DNA from: Marivivens sp.
Lineage (GTDB): Bacteria; Pseudomonadota; Alphaproteobacteria; Rhodobacterales; Rhodobacteraceae
NCBI GenBank assembly: GCA_017643845.1
Contig: JAEPMR010000001.1
Span: forward strand, 62,001 to 126,000
Direction of reading: 5' to 3'
Length of the DNA stretch: 64,000 nucleotides
Position numbers and translations under genes: made by a program. Each line of letters begins with the position of its first letter. The stretch's first letter is position 1. A model generated the notes under the pieces. The model worked only from the letters and a program-made list of their open reading frames with translations. It ran no database searches and was not told the origin of the DNA. Shown here piece by piece: positions 35,682-45,800 of this stretch.

Positions 35682-36649
35682 TGACGCATCTTCTCGTCGC
35701 GGGGAAACTCCACCCCTCAGGCGAAGCAAGACTCGACGTGCTTCGTTCGAACGGTCTACGGGTTACCTATATCGAGGAAATTTCCGAAGCTTCTTATGCG
35801 GGCCACATGGCGGATGTAGATGCGCTGGTCATCCGCACCCAGCCGCTGACAGCAGAAATTATTGCCCGCTCCGAACGACTCAAAGTCGTGTCGCGTCACG
35901 GGGTCGGCTACGATGCGGTCGACGTTTCCGCCCTCAATGACCGCAAGATCCCGTTGACCATCGTCGGCGATGTGAACTCCGCCTCGGTTGCTGAACATGC
36001 GATGATGCAGCTACTTGCAGGCGCAAAACAGGCCATTCGCGCGGACCGCGCCGTACGCGCGACCGAGAACTGGAACTGGCGGAACCGGCTCGAGCAGCGC
36101 GAGATTTCGGGGCGCAACCTTCTGATCATTGGCTATGGCCGCGCGGGGCGAAAGCTCGCGAAAATGGCAGGAGGTTTTGATATGAACGTCCGGGCCTATG
36201 ACCCATTCCTGATGGCACATGGCTGGCCTGATGGACCGGTGGCGCCTGTCGCAGATCTCAGCGAGGGTCTGGCGTGGGCGGACTGCCTGTCGCTACACGT
36301 CCCACGCAGTGAGGTGCCGCTTCTCGGCGCTTCCGAGTTCGCCCGGATGAAGCCTGGCATGATCATAGCGAATACGTCACGCGGCGGTGTGATCTGCGAA
36401 AAGGCGCTGCTGTCCGCCCTGTTGAGCGGTCAGGTCCATGCGGCGGGACTGGACGTGTTCGAAACGGAACCACCAGAAGCCGATATGCCGCTGGCCTCGT
36501 GCAGCAATGTCGTTCTCTCGCCCCACATCGCGGGCCTGACCGAAGAAGCCAGTGAAAAGATGGCTCTGTCCTCTATCGACAATGCGCTGGCAGCGCTCAA
36601 TAACACGATTGATCCAGCGCTCATCGTGAACAGGGATGCCCTCCTATGA
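35681..36649 (+). CDS. D-isomer-specific 2-hydroxyacid dehydrogenase
   Basis: VVSRHGVGYDAVDVSALNDRKIPLT; NLLIIGYGRAGRKLAKMAGGFDMNVRAYDPF; IANTSRGGVICEKALLSAL; ATGA overlap with the aldolase gene. Confidence 0.88.
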   Translation: MTHLLVAGKLHPSGEARLDVLRSNGLRVTYIEEISEASYAGHMADVDALVIRTQPLTAEIIARSERLKVVSRHGVGYDAVDVSALNDRKIPLTIVGDVNSASVAEHAMMQLLAGAKQAIRADRAVRATENWNWRNRLEQREISGRNLLIIGYGRAGRKLAKMAGGFDMNVRAYDPFLMAHGWPDGPVAPVADLSEGLAWADCLSLHVPRSEVPLLGASEFARMKPGMIIANTSRGGVICEKALLSALLSGQVHAAGLDVFETEPPEADMPLASCSNVVLSPHIAGLTEEASEKMALSSIDNALAALNNTIDPALIVNRDALL

Positions 36650-37764
36650 CGACCAAACCCACGCTCTCAATCGGCCTGATCGGTTCCGGCTTTATGGGAA
36701 AGGCCCATGTGTTCGGCTTTGCAACTGCACAGAAGGTTTTCGACCTGCCAGTTGATATCCACCTGCACACGCTGGCCGATATTACCGATGACGCGGCCGC
36801 CCGGGCCGCACGCGACTTCGGGTTCTCGCATTCCACATCGGACTGGCGAACCATGCTGAGCAATCCCGAGATCGACATCATCGACATCACCGCGCCGAAT
36901 GCCTTGCACAAAGAAATGGCCATTGAAGCCATTGCCGCGGGCAAGCATGTCTATTGCGAGAAACCTCTGGCCCCGACTGCTGCAGACGCGTCCGAGATGG
37001 CAGCGGCGGCAGAGTCAGCGGGGGCCAAAACACAAGTCGGCTTCAACTATCTCTGCAATCCGATGCTTCGCTTGGCGAAAGAAATGATCGCGGCCGGTGA
37101 GCTCGGCGAAATCCGTGGCTATCGCGGGCTGCACGCCGAAGACTATATGGCAAATGCCAATGATCCCTACACCTTCCGGCACGACCCCGAAGGCGGCGGT
37201 GCATTGGCAGATCTGGGCAGTCACGCCCTTGCGACGGCCGAATTCCTGCTTGGCCCAATCGCCGAAGTCATGGGCGATTGCATTACCGTCATACCCGAAC
37301 GCCCTGACGGGCGCGGCGGCCATAAGCCGGTTCTTGTCGATGACATCGGCCGCGCATTCTTGCGCTTTGCCAATGGCGCAAGCGGTTCCATCGAAGGAAA
37401 CTGGGTGGCGACAGGGCGCAAGATGCAACATGATTTCGAAGTTCACGGCTCGAAAGGTGCGCTCTGCTTCAGCCAGGAACGATTTAACGAGCTCCATTTC
37501 TACAGCGCTGGAGATGCTCCGGGGCGGCGCGGATTTCGCCGGATTGAAGCAGCGCCCGACCATCCGCCCTATGGCAGGTTCTGCGTGGCGCCGGGCCATC
37601 AGATCGGGTTCAATGACCTTAAGGCGATCGAGGTTGCAGAATATATCCGCGCAATCGCAGGGGATCAGCCAGAGCCATTCTCATTCCGCGACGGTGCGCG
37701 GATCCAGACATTGGTCGAAACGATCCAGAAATCCTCCGCGACACGGCGCTGGATGGCGGTATAA
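36646..37764 (+). CDS. Gfo/Idh/MocA family oxidoreductase
   Basis: SIGLIGSGFMGKAHVFGF; DIIDITAPNALHKEMAIEAIAAGKHVYCEKPLAPT. Confidence 0.92.
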   Translation: MTTKPTLSIGLIGSGFMGKAHVFGFATAQKVFDLPVDIHLHTLADITDDAAARAARDFGFSHSTSDWRTMLSNPEIDIIDITAPNALHKEMAIEAIAAGKHVYCEKPLAPTAADASEMAAAAESAGAKTQVGFNYLCNPMLRLAKEMIAAGELGEIRGYRGLHAEDYMANANDPYTFRHDPEGGGALADLGSHALATAEFLLGPIAEVMGDCITVIPERPDGRGGHKPVLVDDIGRAFLRFANGASGSIEGNWVATGRKMQHDFEVHGSKGALCFSQERFNELHFYSAGDAPGRRGFRRIEAAPDHPPYGRFCVAPGHQIGFNDLKAIEVAEYIRAIAGDQPEPFSFRDGARIQTLVETIQKSSATRRWMAV

Positions 37765-37794
37765 GGTGACAACTCTCTGAAATCGCAGGACCAA

Positions 37795-38685
37795 ATGACT
37801 GAACCGCTTCCCCCTTCTGACTACGAAAGCCTGATCCGGCTCATCCACGACCGTCATGACGAGATGAGCCGGACCTATCAGAAGATCGCGGTCTATCTGA
37901 CGCAAAACCCCAATGACGTCGCCGTGCGTTCCGTCAATTCGATTGCGGAAGAATACGGCATTCACGCCTCCAGCTTTGTGCGCTTCGCACAGTCATTGGG
38001 CTATTCCGGCTTCAAAGACCTTCAAGGCCTTTTCCAGAAGCGTCTGGCAACGGCAGCACCAGGTTTTGAATCCCGCGTTCACGCGCTGGAGCAAGAACTC
38101 CAAAGCCGGAGCGACCTTGCCGATGCCGGCTTTTTTCGCGATCTCGTCGTCAATGACGCCGCTGCTGTTCAGGGTCTCCTTGACAGTATCCCGTCCGAGA
38201 GCCTCGCCGCTGCGGCAGACCAGCTGGCGCAAGCGGATACGGTCTATCTGCTCGGTCAGTTGCGTTCCGCGCCAGTTGTCGAATTGATCCGGTATCTGCT
38301 GACGATGGTCGGAAAGCGGTGCCTTCTGCTGGACCCCAGCGGTGGTCTGGCGACCCATATGGCCCGCACCATCGGACCCCGTGATGCGCTCCTGGCCGTG
38401 TCTTTCCGTTTTTACGCGAACGAAGTCGTCACAATCACCGAGGAAGCGGCGGCGAGAGGCACGCCGATCATCGCAATCAGCGATAGTTCGCTTTCGCCGC
38501 TGGCAAAATCCGCATCGGTTTTGCTCGCAGTTCCAGAGCACAAGAGCCTGATCTCGCGCTCACTGACTGCACCGATTTGCCTTGCTCAAGCACTCGCACT
38601 TGCAGTCGCGGCGAAATTGGAAACAGACAGCGTCGAGCCGTCGATCCCGTTCGTCACCGGTTCGGATCAAAATCGACGGAGCTAG
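37795..38685 (+). CDS. MurR/RpiR family transcriptional regulator
   Basis: N-terminal HTH VRSVNSIAEEYGIHASSFVRFAQSLGYSGFKDLQ, then SIS domain DTVYLLGQLRSAPVVELIRYLLTMVGKRCLLLDPSGG. Confidence 0.9.
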   Translation: MTEPLPPSDYESLIRLIHDRHDEMSRTYQKIAVYLTQNPNDVAVRSVNSIAEEYGIHASSFVRFAQSLGYSGFKDLQGLFQKRLATAAPGFESRVHALEQELQSRSDLADAGFFRDLVVNDAAAVQGLLDSIPSESLAAAADQLAQADTVYLLGQLRSAPVVELIRYLLTMVGKRCLLLDPSGGLATHMARTIGPRDALLAVSFRFYANEVVTITEEAAARGTPIIAISDSSLSPLAKSASVLLAVPEHKSLISRSLTAPICLAQALALAVAAKLETDSVEPSIPFVTGSDQNRRS

Positions 38686-39410
38686 GTCTCACCCACCGTG
38701 CCGCCGACGGTGATGCTGCCGCGATCGTCGATCAACGGGGAAGGTTTTGCGAATTCACGCAGGTCGCTGGGGCTCTGAATGTGAATTGCCCGTCCGTCGA
38801 CAACCACACCGTAGGGGATCAAGCTTTTGAATGCGCGACTCAGGTTTTCGGGTGTCATGCCCAGCAATGACGACAGCACACGCTTTTCAAACGGCAGATC
38901 GAACTTGTCCGCACCGCCAGCGCGAACTTGTTGACGCAACAGGTAATTCGCCAATCGTTCAAGCGAGGTCCGCAGCTTCACATCCTTATGTGTTTTAACA
39001 ACTGTGCGGTAACATTGCGCCAGCTCCGTCACGATCGCGCGGGCAAAGTCGTTATCGGCATCGAATGCCGCCCGTACGTCCTGACTGGGGATCAGCGCGA
39101 TCCGGCTTTTCTCGATAGTGCGCGCGGACATCAGATACGGTGCATCCTTGATCGTGGCTGCGAGAATAAAGGTGGAAATCGGCCGCACGATATCCATGCT
39201 GGTCTCGCGCCCGTTCCAGCTCGCGTACAGCTCGACTGCCCCGCTGAGCACGACATGCAGGAAATCGCTGCTTTCCCCTTCATGGATCATATCAATCTGC
39301 GGCGGAAAATTCTGAACATACGAGCCTCGCATCAATTGCTCGTAACTGTCTTCGGTCATCTCCGAAAACAGATGCAACTGACGCACATCACCAAAGTAGG
39401 ATCGTGGCAT
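38682..39410 (-). CDS. narR: Crp/Fnr family regulator, NarR-like (single cysteine, no FNR-type Fe-S cysteine set)
   Basis: cNMP-like domain GAVELYASWNGRE; HTH KRVLSSLLGMTPENLSRAFKSL with the E--SR motif; divergent from narK. Confidence 0.7.
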   Translation of the reverse strand: MPRSYFGDVRQLHLFSEMTEDSYEQLMRGSYVQNFPPQIDMIHEGESSDFLHVVLSGAVELYASWNGRETSMDIVRPISTFILAATIKDAPYLMSARTIEKSRIALIPSQDVRAAFDADNDFARAIVTELAQCYRTVVKTHKDVKLRTSLERLANYLLRQQVRAGGADKFDLPFEKRVLSSLLGMTPENLSRAFKSLIPYGVVVDGRAIHIQSPSDLREFAKPSPLIDDRGSITVGGTVGET

Positions 39411-39451
39411 ATACCCCCCGTTCAAACGCTGGCCCATGCTGCTCACGCGAC

Positions 39452-39465
39452 TTGATATTTGTCAA
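39452..39465. promoter_or_regulatory. FNR/NNR-type box (autoregulatory candidate)
   Basis: TTGATATTTGTCAA, 9/10 match to TTGAT-N4-ATCAA, 42 bp upstream of the Crp/Fnr gene start. Confidence 0.6.
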
Positions 39466-39565
39466 CCGTTCGATTGACGAGGCGCGCACAAAGCCTTGAT
39501 CCCTCGACGCGCCTAATTTGACAATTTTCCCTAAGTAATTTATTTCAATAGATAAAATTAAAAAT

Positions 39566-39579
39566 CTGATCTAGATCAA
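39566..39579. promoter_or_regulatory. FNR-type box upstream of narK
   Basis: CTGATCTAGATCAA, 9/10 match to TTGAT-N4-ATCAA, about 80 bp upstream of the narK ATG. Confidence 0.65.
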
Positions 39580-39659
39580 ACAGTCGGCCCCTTTTTCCCA
39601 CCATCACCGTCCTGACCCAAGAATGACGACCGGATTCGTCTGCAATTGGAGGGACGGAA

Positions 39660-41075
39660 ATGGAACTACAAAACAAATCCACAGCACTGTGGTCAAACTT
39701 CCTCAACGTAAGGATGCCGCAAATCAGAACCTTCCACATGACGTGGTTCGCGTTCTTCTCATGCTTCTTCGCGTGGTTTGGCATCGCACCGCTGATGGCT
39801 GTTGTTCGCGACGAGCTGCAGCTGACAAAGGATCAGATCGGCTGGGCGATCATCGGCTCAGTTTCCATCACAATTTTCGCCCGCCTCTTCATCGGCTGGC
39901 TCTGCGACCGGATCGGGCCGAGAAAGGCATATACCTGGCTGCTCATTCTTGGCGCATTCCCTGTGATGGGGATTGGTTTGAGCTGGAACTTTGAATCCTT
40001 CCTGTTGTTCCGTGTTCTGATCGGCGGCATCGGCGCCGCATTCGTGATCACCCAGTACCACACCACAGTTATGTTTGCCCCAAATGTGGTCGGTCAGGCC
40101 AATGCGACCTCCGCCGGATGGGGCAACCTCGGGGGTGGCGTGACACAATTCGTCATGCCGCTCTTGTTCTCCGTATTTGTGGTCGGCTTCGGCTTTTCCG
40201 AAGCAATCGGCTGGCGCTTGTCCATGGTGGTTGTCGGCGTGATCATCTTTATGATCGGCATCGCCTATTACTTCCTGACCCAAGACGCGCCCGACGGCAA
40301 CTTCGACGACCTGCGCGCGCAGGGCAAAATGCCCGAAAAGAAACAGGTCACAGGCAACTATATGAATGCCCTAAAAGACCCCCGTGTCTGGGTGCTCTTC
40401 GTGATCTACGGTGCCTGCTTTGGTATCGAACTCACGGTCAACAACGTCGCCGCACTCTATTTTGCCGACTATTTCGATCTTAGCCTCGTTGCCGCCGGTT
40501 TCGTTGCCGCCTCGTTCGGCCTGATGAATATTTTCGCCCGCACCTTGGGCGGGATTTTCGGCGACAACTTCGGCTCGCTCTGGGGCTTGCGGGGTCGTGC
40601 ATTCTGGCTGTTCCTCTGCATCTTTTTCGAAGGCTGTGCCCTGATGATCTTTAGTCAGATGCAGGTGCTTTTCCTCGCGCTGCCATCGCTGATCGTCTTC
40701 TCGCTCTTTACACAGATGGCCGAAGGCGCGACCTACTCCGTGGTTCCGTTCGTCAACAAGAAAGCCCTTGGCGCCGTGGCTGGCGTGGTCGGTGCGGGCG
40801 GCAACGCCGGCGCAGTTCTGGCAGGCTTCCTGTTCAAGAACATGATCGACTGGAGCGATGCGTTCCTGATCCTCGGTATCGTTGTGACCTGCGCCTCCTT
40901 CCTCGCCTTCTTTGTCCGCTTCTCCACACGGCAGGAAGACGAAGAACGCGCGGCCTTTGCCGCAGCCAACATCGAAACGCTGCGCAAACGCGCCGAAAAA
41001 GCCAATGCCGCTCTCGAAGAAGGACTCGATGCACTCGCCCGCAACAAGGGCGCGTCACAGGCACCCGCACAATAA
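39660..41075 (+). CDS. narK: Nitrate transporter, MFS, NarK1-like
   Basis: TFHMTWFAFFSCFFAWFGIAPLM; RLFIGWLCDRIGPRKAYTWLL; GWGNLGGGVTQFVMPLLF nitrate signature. Confidence 0.9.
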   Translation: MELQNKSTALWSNFLNVRMPQIRTFHMTWFAFFSCFFAWFGIAPLMAVVRDELQLTKDQIGWAIIGSVSITIFARLFIGWLCDRIGPRKAYTWLLILGAFPVMGIGLSWNFESFLLFRVLIGGIGAAFVITQYHTTVMFAPNVVGQANATSAGWGNLGGGVTQFVMPLLFSVFVVGFGFSEAIGWRLSMVVVGVIIFMIGIAYYFLTQDAPDGNFDDLRAQGKMPEKKQVTGNYMNALKDPRVWVLFVIYGACFGIELTVNNVAALYFADYFDLSLVAAGFVAASFGLMNIFARTLGGIFGDNFGSLWGLRGRAFWLFLCIFFEGCALMIFSQMQVLFLALPSLIVFSLFTQMAEGATYSVVPFVNKKALGAVAGVVGAGGNAGAVLAGFLFKNMIDWSDAFLILGIVVTCASFLAFFVRFSTRQEDEERAAFAAANIETLRKRAEKANAALEEGLDALARNKGASQAPAQ

Positions 41076-41084
41076 CCGACCATT

Positions 41085-41107
41085 GGTGGGCCTCTTGTAG
41101 GCCCACC
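41085..41107 (+). other. Intergenic hairpin between the narK genes
   Basis: ggtgggcct-cttgt-aggcccacc, perfect 9-bp stem. Confidence 0.5.
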
Positions 41108-41131
41108 CCACCTCAACCGGAGGACCTCAAG

Positions 41132-42748
41132 ATGGGGCAAGACCTACGCAACTACACACCGGATGACGAGGCCTTCTGGGCGTCGACCGGAAAAGGGATC
41201 GCAAACCGCAATCTCTGGATTTCCATTCCCAGCCTGCTCTGCGGCTTCGCCGTTTGGCTGTATTGGGGGATCATCACCGTTCAGATGATCAACCTCGGCT
41301 TTGCATTCGAAAACTCGCAGCTCTTCACGCTTGCCGCTATTGCCGGTCTGACCGGGGCAACACTGCGCATCCCATCCACCTTCTTCATCCGCATCGCGGG
41401 CGGTCGGAACACGATCTTTTTCACCACCGCCCTGCTGATGATACCGGCTGTCCTGACCGGCATCGCGCTGCAGAACCCCGACACCCCGCTCTGGTGGTTC
41501 CAGGTTCTGGCATTCCTTTCGGGCATCGGTGGTGGTAACTTCTCCTCCTCGATGTCGAACATCTCGTTCTTCTTCCCCAAGAAGATTCAGGGCTACGCGC
41601 TCGGCATGAACGCAGGTCTCGGAAACTTCGGCGTCACCACGATGCAAATCGTGATTCCGCTGGTGATGACTTTCGGCCTCTTCGGCGGCGAGCCGATGAT
41701 CCTCGAAAACACGTCCGGCACCTTCTTTGCCCGCATCCCCGCAGGTTCGGAAACCTATATCCATAACGCGGGATATGTATGGCTGATCCTGCTGATCCCG
41801 CTGGCTTTTGCGGGCTGGTTCGGCATGAACAACATCCGTGACGAACACGTCTCGCCCGACATCCCCAGCCCGATAGGCGCTTTCAGCATCATCACGTTCA
41901 TGCTGCTTATTGGTCTTGTCACCTCGGCTTTCGGCATCTGGCTGATGCTGCCGGGTGTAGAGGGCGGCCTGCCATCCTCGGGCATCAACCTTTCCAAGTG
42001 GATCGTTCTACCCATCGTCATCGCGCTGACCGTTTTCGGCCTGAAAATGATCCCCGGCGCGGTCGGCCAGAACCTGACGCGTCAGTACAAGATCTTCGGC
42101 AACAAGCATACCTGGGCGATGACCGTGATCTACACCATGACCTTCGGCAGCTTCATCGGTTATTCGGCTGCGTTGGCTCTGACGATCAAGGTGGTCTTTG
42201 GCTTCCAGCACCTGATGATCGATGGCGTCATGACCCACGACACAGCAAACCCTGACGGCCCATCGGCCCTGATGTTTGCCTGGATGGGGCCGTTCATCGG
42301 CGCTCTGATCCGTCCGATTGGTGGGATGATGGCTGACAAACTCGGCGGAGCCCGGGTGACGCAGTGGATTTCGATTGTCATGGTCGGCTCCGCCCTTGGC
42401 GTCGCCTATTTCATCCAGCAGGCCTACGCCTCGGCAACACCACAGGACTTCTTCCTGCCGTTCCTGGTCCTCTTCCTGATCCTCTTTGCCGCGACAGGTA
42501 TCGGCAACGGCTCGACGTTCCGCACCATCGCCGTCGCGTTCAACAAAGAGCAGGCAGGACCGGTTCTGGGTTGGACCGCCGCCGTGGCCGCCTATGGCGC
42601 TTTCATCATCCCCAAAGTTTTCGGGGAACAGATGAGCGCGGGAACACCCGAATACGCACTCTACGGCTTCGCGGTTTTCTACGCGGTCTGCATCGCCATC
42701 AACTGGTGGTTCTACCTGCGCCCCGGCGCCTACATCAAGAACCCCTGA
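41132..42748 (+). CDS. Nitrate/nitrite transporter, MFS, NarK2-like
   Basis: NRNLWISIPSLLCGFAVWLYWGIITVQM; GIGGGNFSSSMSNISFFFPKKIQGYALGMNAGLGNFGVTTMQ. Confidence 0.92.
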   Translation: MGQDLRNYTPDDEAFWASTGKGIANRNLWISIPSLLCGFAVWLYWGIITVQMINLGFAFENSQLFTLAAIAGLTGATLRIPSTFFIRIAGGRNTIFFTTALLMIPAVLTGIALQNPDTPLWWFQVLAFLSGIGGGNFSSSMSNISFFFPKKIQGYALGMNAGLGNFGVTTMQIVIPLVMTFGLFGGEPMILENTSGTFFARIPAGSETYIHNAGYVWLILLIPLAFAGWFGMNNIRDEHVSPDIPSPIGAFSIITFMLLIGLVTSAFGIWLMLPGVEGGLPSSGINLSKWIVLPIVIALTVFGLKMIPGAVGQNLTRQYKIFGNKHTWAMTVIYTMTFGSFIGYSAALALTIKVVFGFQHLMIDGVMTHDTANPDGPSALMFAWMGPFIGALIRPIGGMMADKLGGARVTQWISIVMVGSALGVAYFIQQAYASATPQDFFLPFLVLFLILFAATGIGNGSTFRTIAVAFNKEQAGPVLGWTAAVAAYGAFIIPKVFGEQMSAGTPEYALYGFAVFYAVCIAINWWFYLRPGAYIKNP

Positions 42749-42759
42749 TCCCTGCTCAC

Positions 42760-42794
42760 GGCCTGCCCCTCGCCTGAGCGCGGCGGGGCGGGCC
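42760..42794 (+). other. Intergenic hairpin between narK2 and narG
   Basis: ggcctgcccc...ggggcgggcc, 10-bp stem with one G-U. Confidence 0.45.
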
Positions 42795-42815
42795 TCACCG
42801 GAATGGAGAAATGAG

Positions 42816-45800
42816 ATGAGCCACCTGCTCGATCGCCTGAACTTCCTGCAGTCCAAGGAACTGGACACGTTTTCAAACGGCCACGGCCAAACCACCCGCG
42901 AAAACCGCGACTGGGAAGACACATACCGAAACCGCTGGCGGCACGATAAGGTCGTCCGCTCTACCCACGGCGTGAACTGCACCGGCTCTTGCTCCTGGAA
43001 GATCTATGTCAAGTCGGGGATCGTCACATGGGAAACCCAGCAGACGGACTACCCGCGTACGCGCCCCGACCTGCCCAACCACGAGCCACGCGGCTGCGCC
43101 CGGGGCGCCTCTTACAGCTGGTACCTTTATTCCGCCAACCGCGTCAAAAACCCGCTGATCCGCGGTAAGCTGCTCAAGGTCTGGCGCCGGATGCGCGAAA
43201 CGATGTCGCCCATCGCGGCATGGACGGCGATCCAGAACGATCCCGTGCTGCGGCAGGGATATGTGGAGACCCGTGGCAAGGGTGGCTTTGTTCGCGCAAG
43301 CTGGGACGAAGCGACCGAAATCACCGCGGCTGCGAACGCCTATACCGCCAAAACCTATGGCCCCGACCGCGTCTTTGGATTTTCACCGATTCCTGCGATG
43401 TCGATGATTTCTTATGCCGCTGGCAGCCGCTATCTGTCGCTTCTCGGTGGCGTCTGCATGTCCTTCTACGACTGGTATTGCGATCTGCCACCAGCCTCGC
43501 CAATGACTTGGGGCGAACAAACGGACGTGCCGGAGAGCGCCGACTGGTATAATGCCGGGTATCTCCTCCTTTGGGGATCAAACGTCCCCCAGACGCGCAC
43601 GCCAGACGCACACTTCTACACCGAAGCCCGCTATCGCGGCACCAAATCTGCCGTGATCTGCCCAGACTATTCCGAAGCTGCGAAATTCGGAGATGTCTGG
43701 CTCAATGCCAAGCAAGGCACCGATGCGGCACTGGCCATGGCCTTCGGTCACGTGATCCTGCGTGAGTTCCATCTGGACCGGCAATCGGATTACTTCACCG
43801 ACTATTGCCGCAAATACAGCGATTTCCCGATGCTCGTCCGGCTGGAGGAGAAAGACGGCAAGCTTGTCCCAGGCCGGTTCCTGCGCGCCGACGATCTGAC
43901 AGGAAAGTTGGGCGAGGAGAACAATCCCGAATGGAAGACGGTGGCCTGGGATCGCACGTCCGGCGGTATGGTCAGCCCGAACGGATCAATCGGCTATCGC
44001 TGGGGGGATGCAGGCAAGTGGAACCTCGAAACCCGCGCGGGAGAAGGTGACACGGACCTGTCCATGTCCTTCATCCTCGAAGAGGATCACGACGATGTGG
44101 TCGGAGTGGACTTCCCCTATTTCGGCGCTGATGCGACCGCGAACTTCACCACAGGTGACAAGCGCCCGAACATCCTGACCAAAAATGTGCCCGTCAAGAA
44201 AATCAAGGTCGGCCGCAAGACCGAAATGGTTGCCACGGTTTTTGACCTGTTCTGTGCCAACTACGGGCTCGATCGCGGATTGGGCGGCGACTGGGTTGCC
44301 ACCAATTACGGCGACGACGTTCCCGGAACTCCGGCTTGGGCCGAAAAGATCACCGGCGTTTCAGCCGACAAAATCACCCATGTTGCCCGCGAATTCGCTC
44401 TGAACGCAGAGAAGACCGGCGGCAAGTCGATGATCATCATCGGCGCGGCAATGAACCACTGGTACCACATGGATATGAACTACCGCGGCGTCATCAACAT
44501 GCTGGTGATGTGCGGCTGTGTCGGGCAGTCGGGCGGTGGCTGGGCGCATTATGTTGGGCAGGAAAAGCTCCGCCCGCAGACAGGCTGGCTGCCACTGGCA
44601 TTCGCGCTCGACTGGGGCCGTCCGCCGCGCCACATGAACTCTACCAGCGCGTGGTACGCCCATACGGACCAATGGCGCTACGAGACCCTGACGGCGGGCG
44701 AAATCATCTCGCCCACAGCGCCGGAGGGTGACTGGGATATCAGCCTGATCGACTACAACATCCGCGCCGAGCGTATGGGCTGGCTCCCTTCCGCGCCACA
44801 ACTGAAAACCAATCCGCTCGAAGTGGCAAAAGCGGCAAAAGCGGCGGACAAGGAAATCCCTGCCTATGTCGCCGAGCAGCTGAAATCGGGCGCGCTGGAG
44901 ATGTCCTGTGAAGATCCCGATGCGCCGGAAAACTGGCCGCGCAACCTTTTCGTCTGGCGCTCAAACCTGCTCGGCTCGTCGGGCAAGGGCCACGAATATT
45001 TCCTCAAGCACTTGCTCGGCACCGATCACGGCGTCCTGGGCAAGGACCTGGGAGAGGAAGGCGGTCAGTTGCCGAAAGAGGCAAAATGGCACGGCGATGC
45101 CCCACGCGGCAAACTGGACCTCTTGGTCTGCATCGACTTCCGCATGTCCACCACGGCCGTCTATTCCGATATCGTCCTTCCCACCGCGAGCTGGTACGAA
45201 AAGAACGACCTCAACACCTCGGATATGCACCCGTTCATCCACCCGCTACAGGCGGCGGTCGATCCGGCCTATGAAAGCAAATCCGACTGGGAAATTTTCA
45301 AGGCAATCGCCAAGAAATTCCAAGAGGTCGCGCCGGAAATTCTTGGCAAGGAGACCGACATTGTCGCCCTGCCGATCCTGCACGACACGCCCGGCGAAGT
45401 GGCTCAAGATCAGGTGAAAGACTGGAAAAAGGGTGAATGCGACCTCATCCCCGGCAAGACCGCGCCGAATTACATTCCTGTAGAGCGCGACTATACGGCT
45501 CTCTATGACCGTTTCGTCGCGCTTGGGCCGCTCATGGACAAGCTGGGAAATGGCGGTAAGGGCATCTCGTGGAAAACGGAGCACGAGGTCCAGCACCTGC
45601 GCGATCTAAACGGTGTCTGGGAGGACGGACCAGCAAAAGGCTGCGCCAAGATCTTCACCGATATCGACGCCACCGAAGTTGTTCTGATGCTGGCGCCGGA
45701 AACCAATGGCGAAGTTGCAGTCAAAGCTTGGGAAGCCCTGTCAAAGGCGACGGGTCGCGAGCACGCGCATCTGGCCCGGCCGAAGGAAGACGAAAAAATC

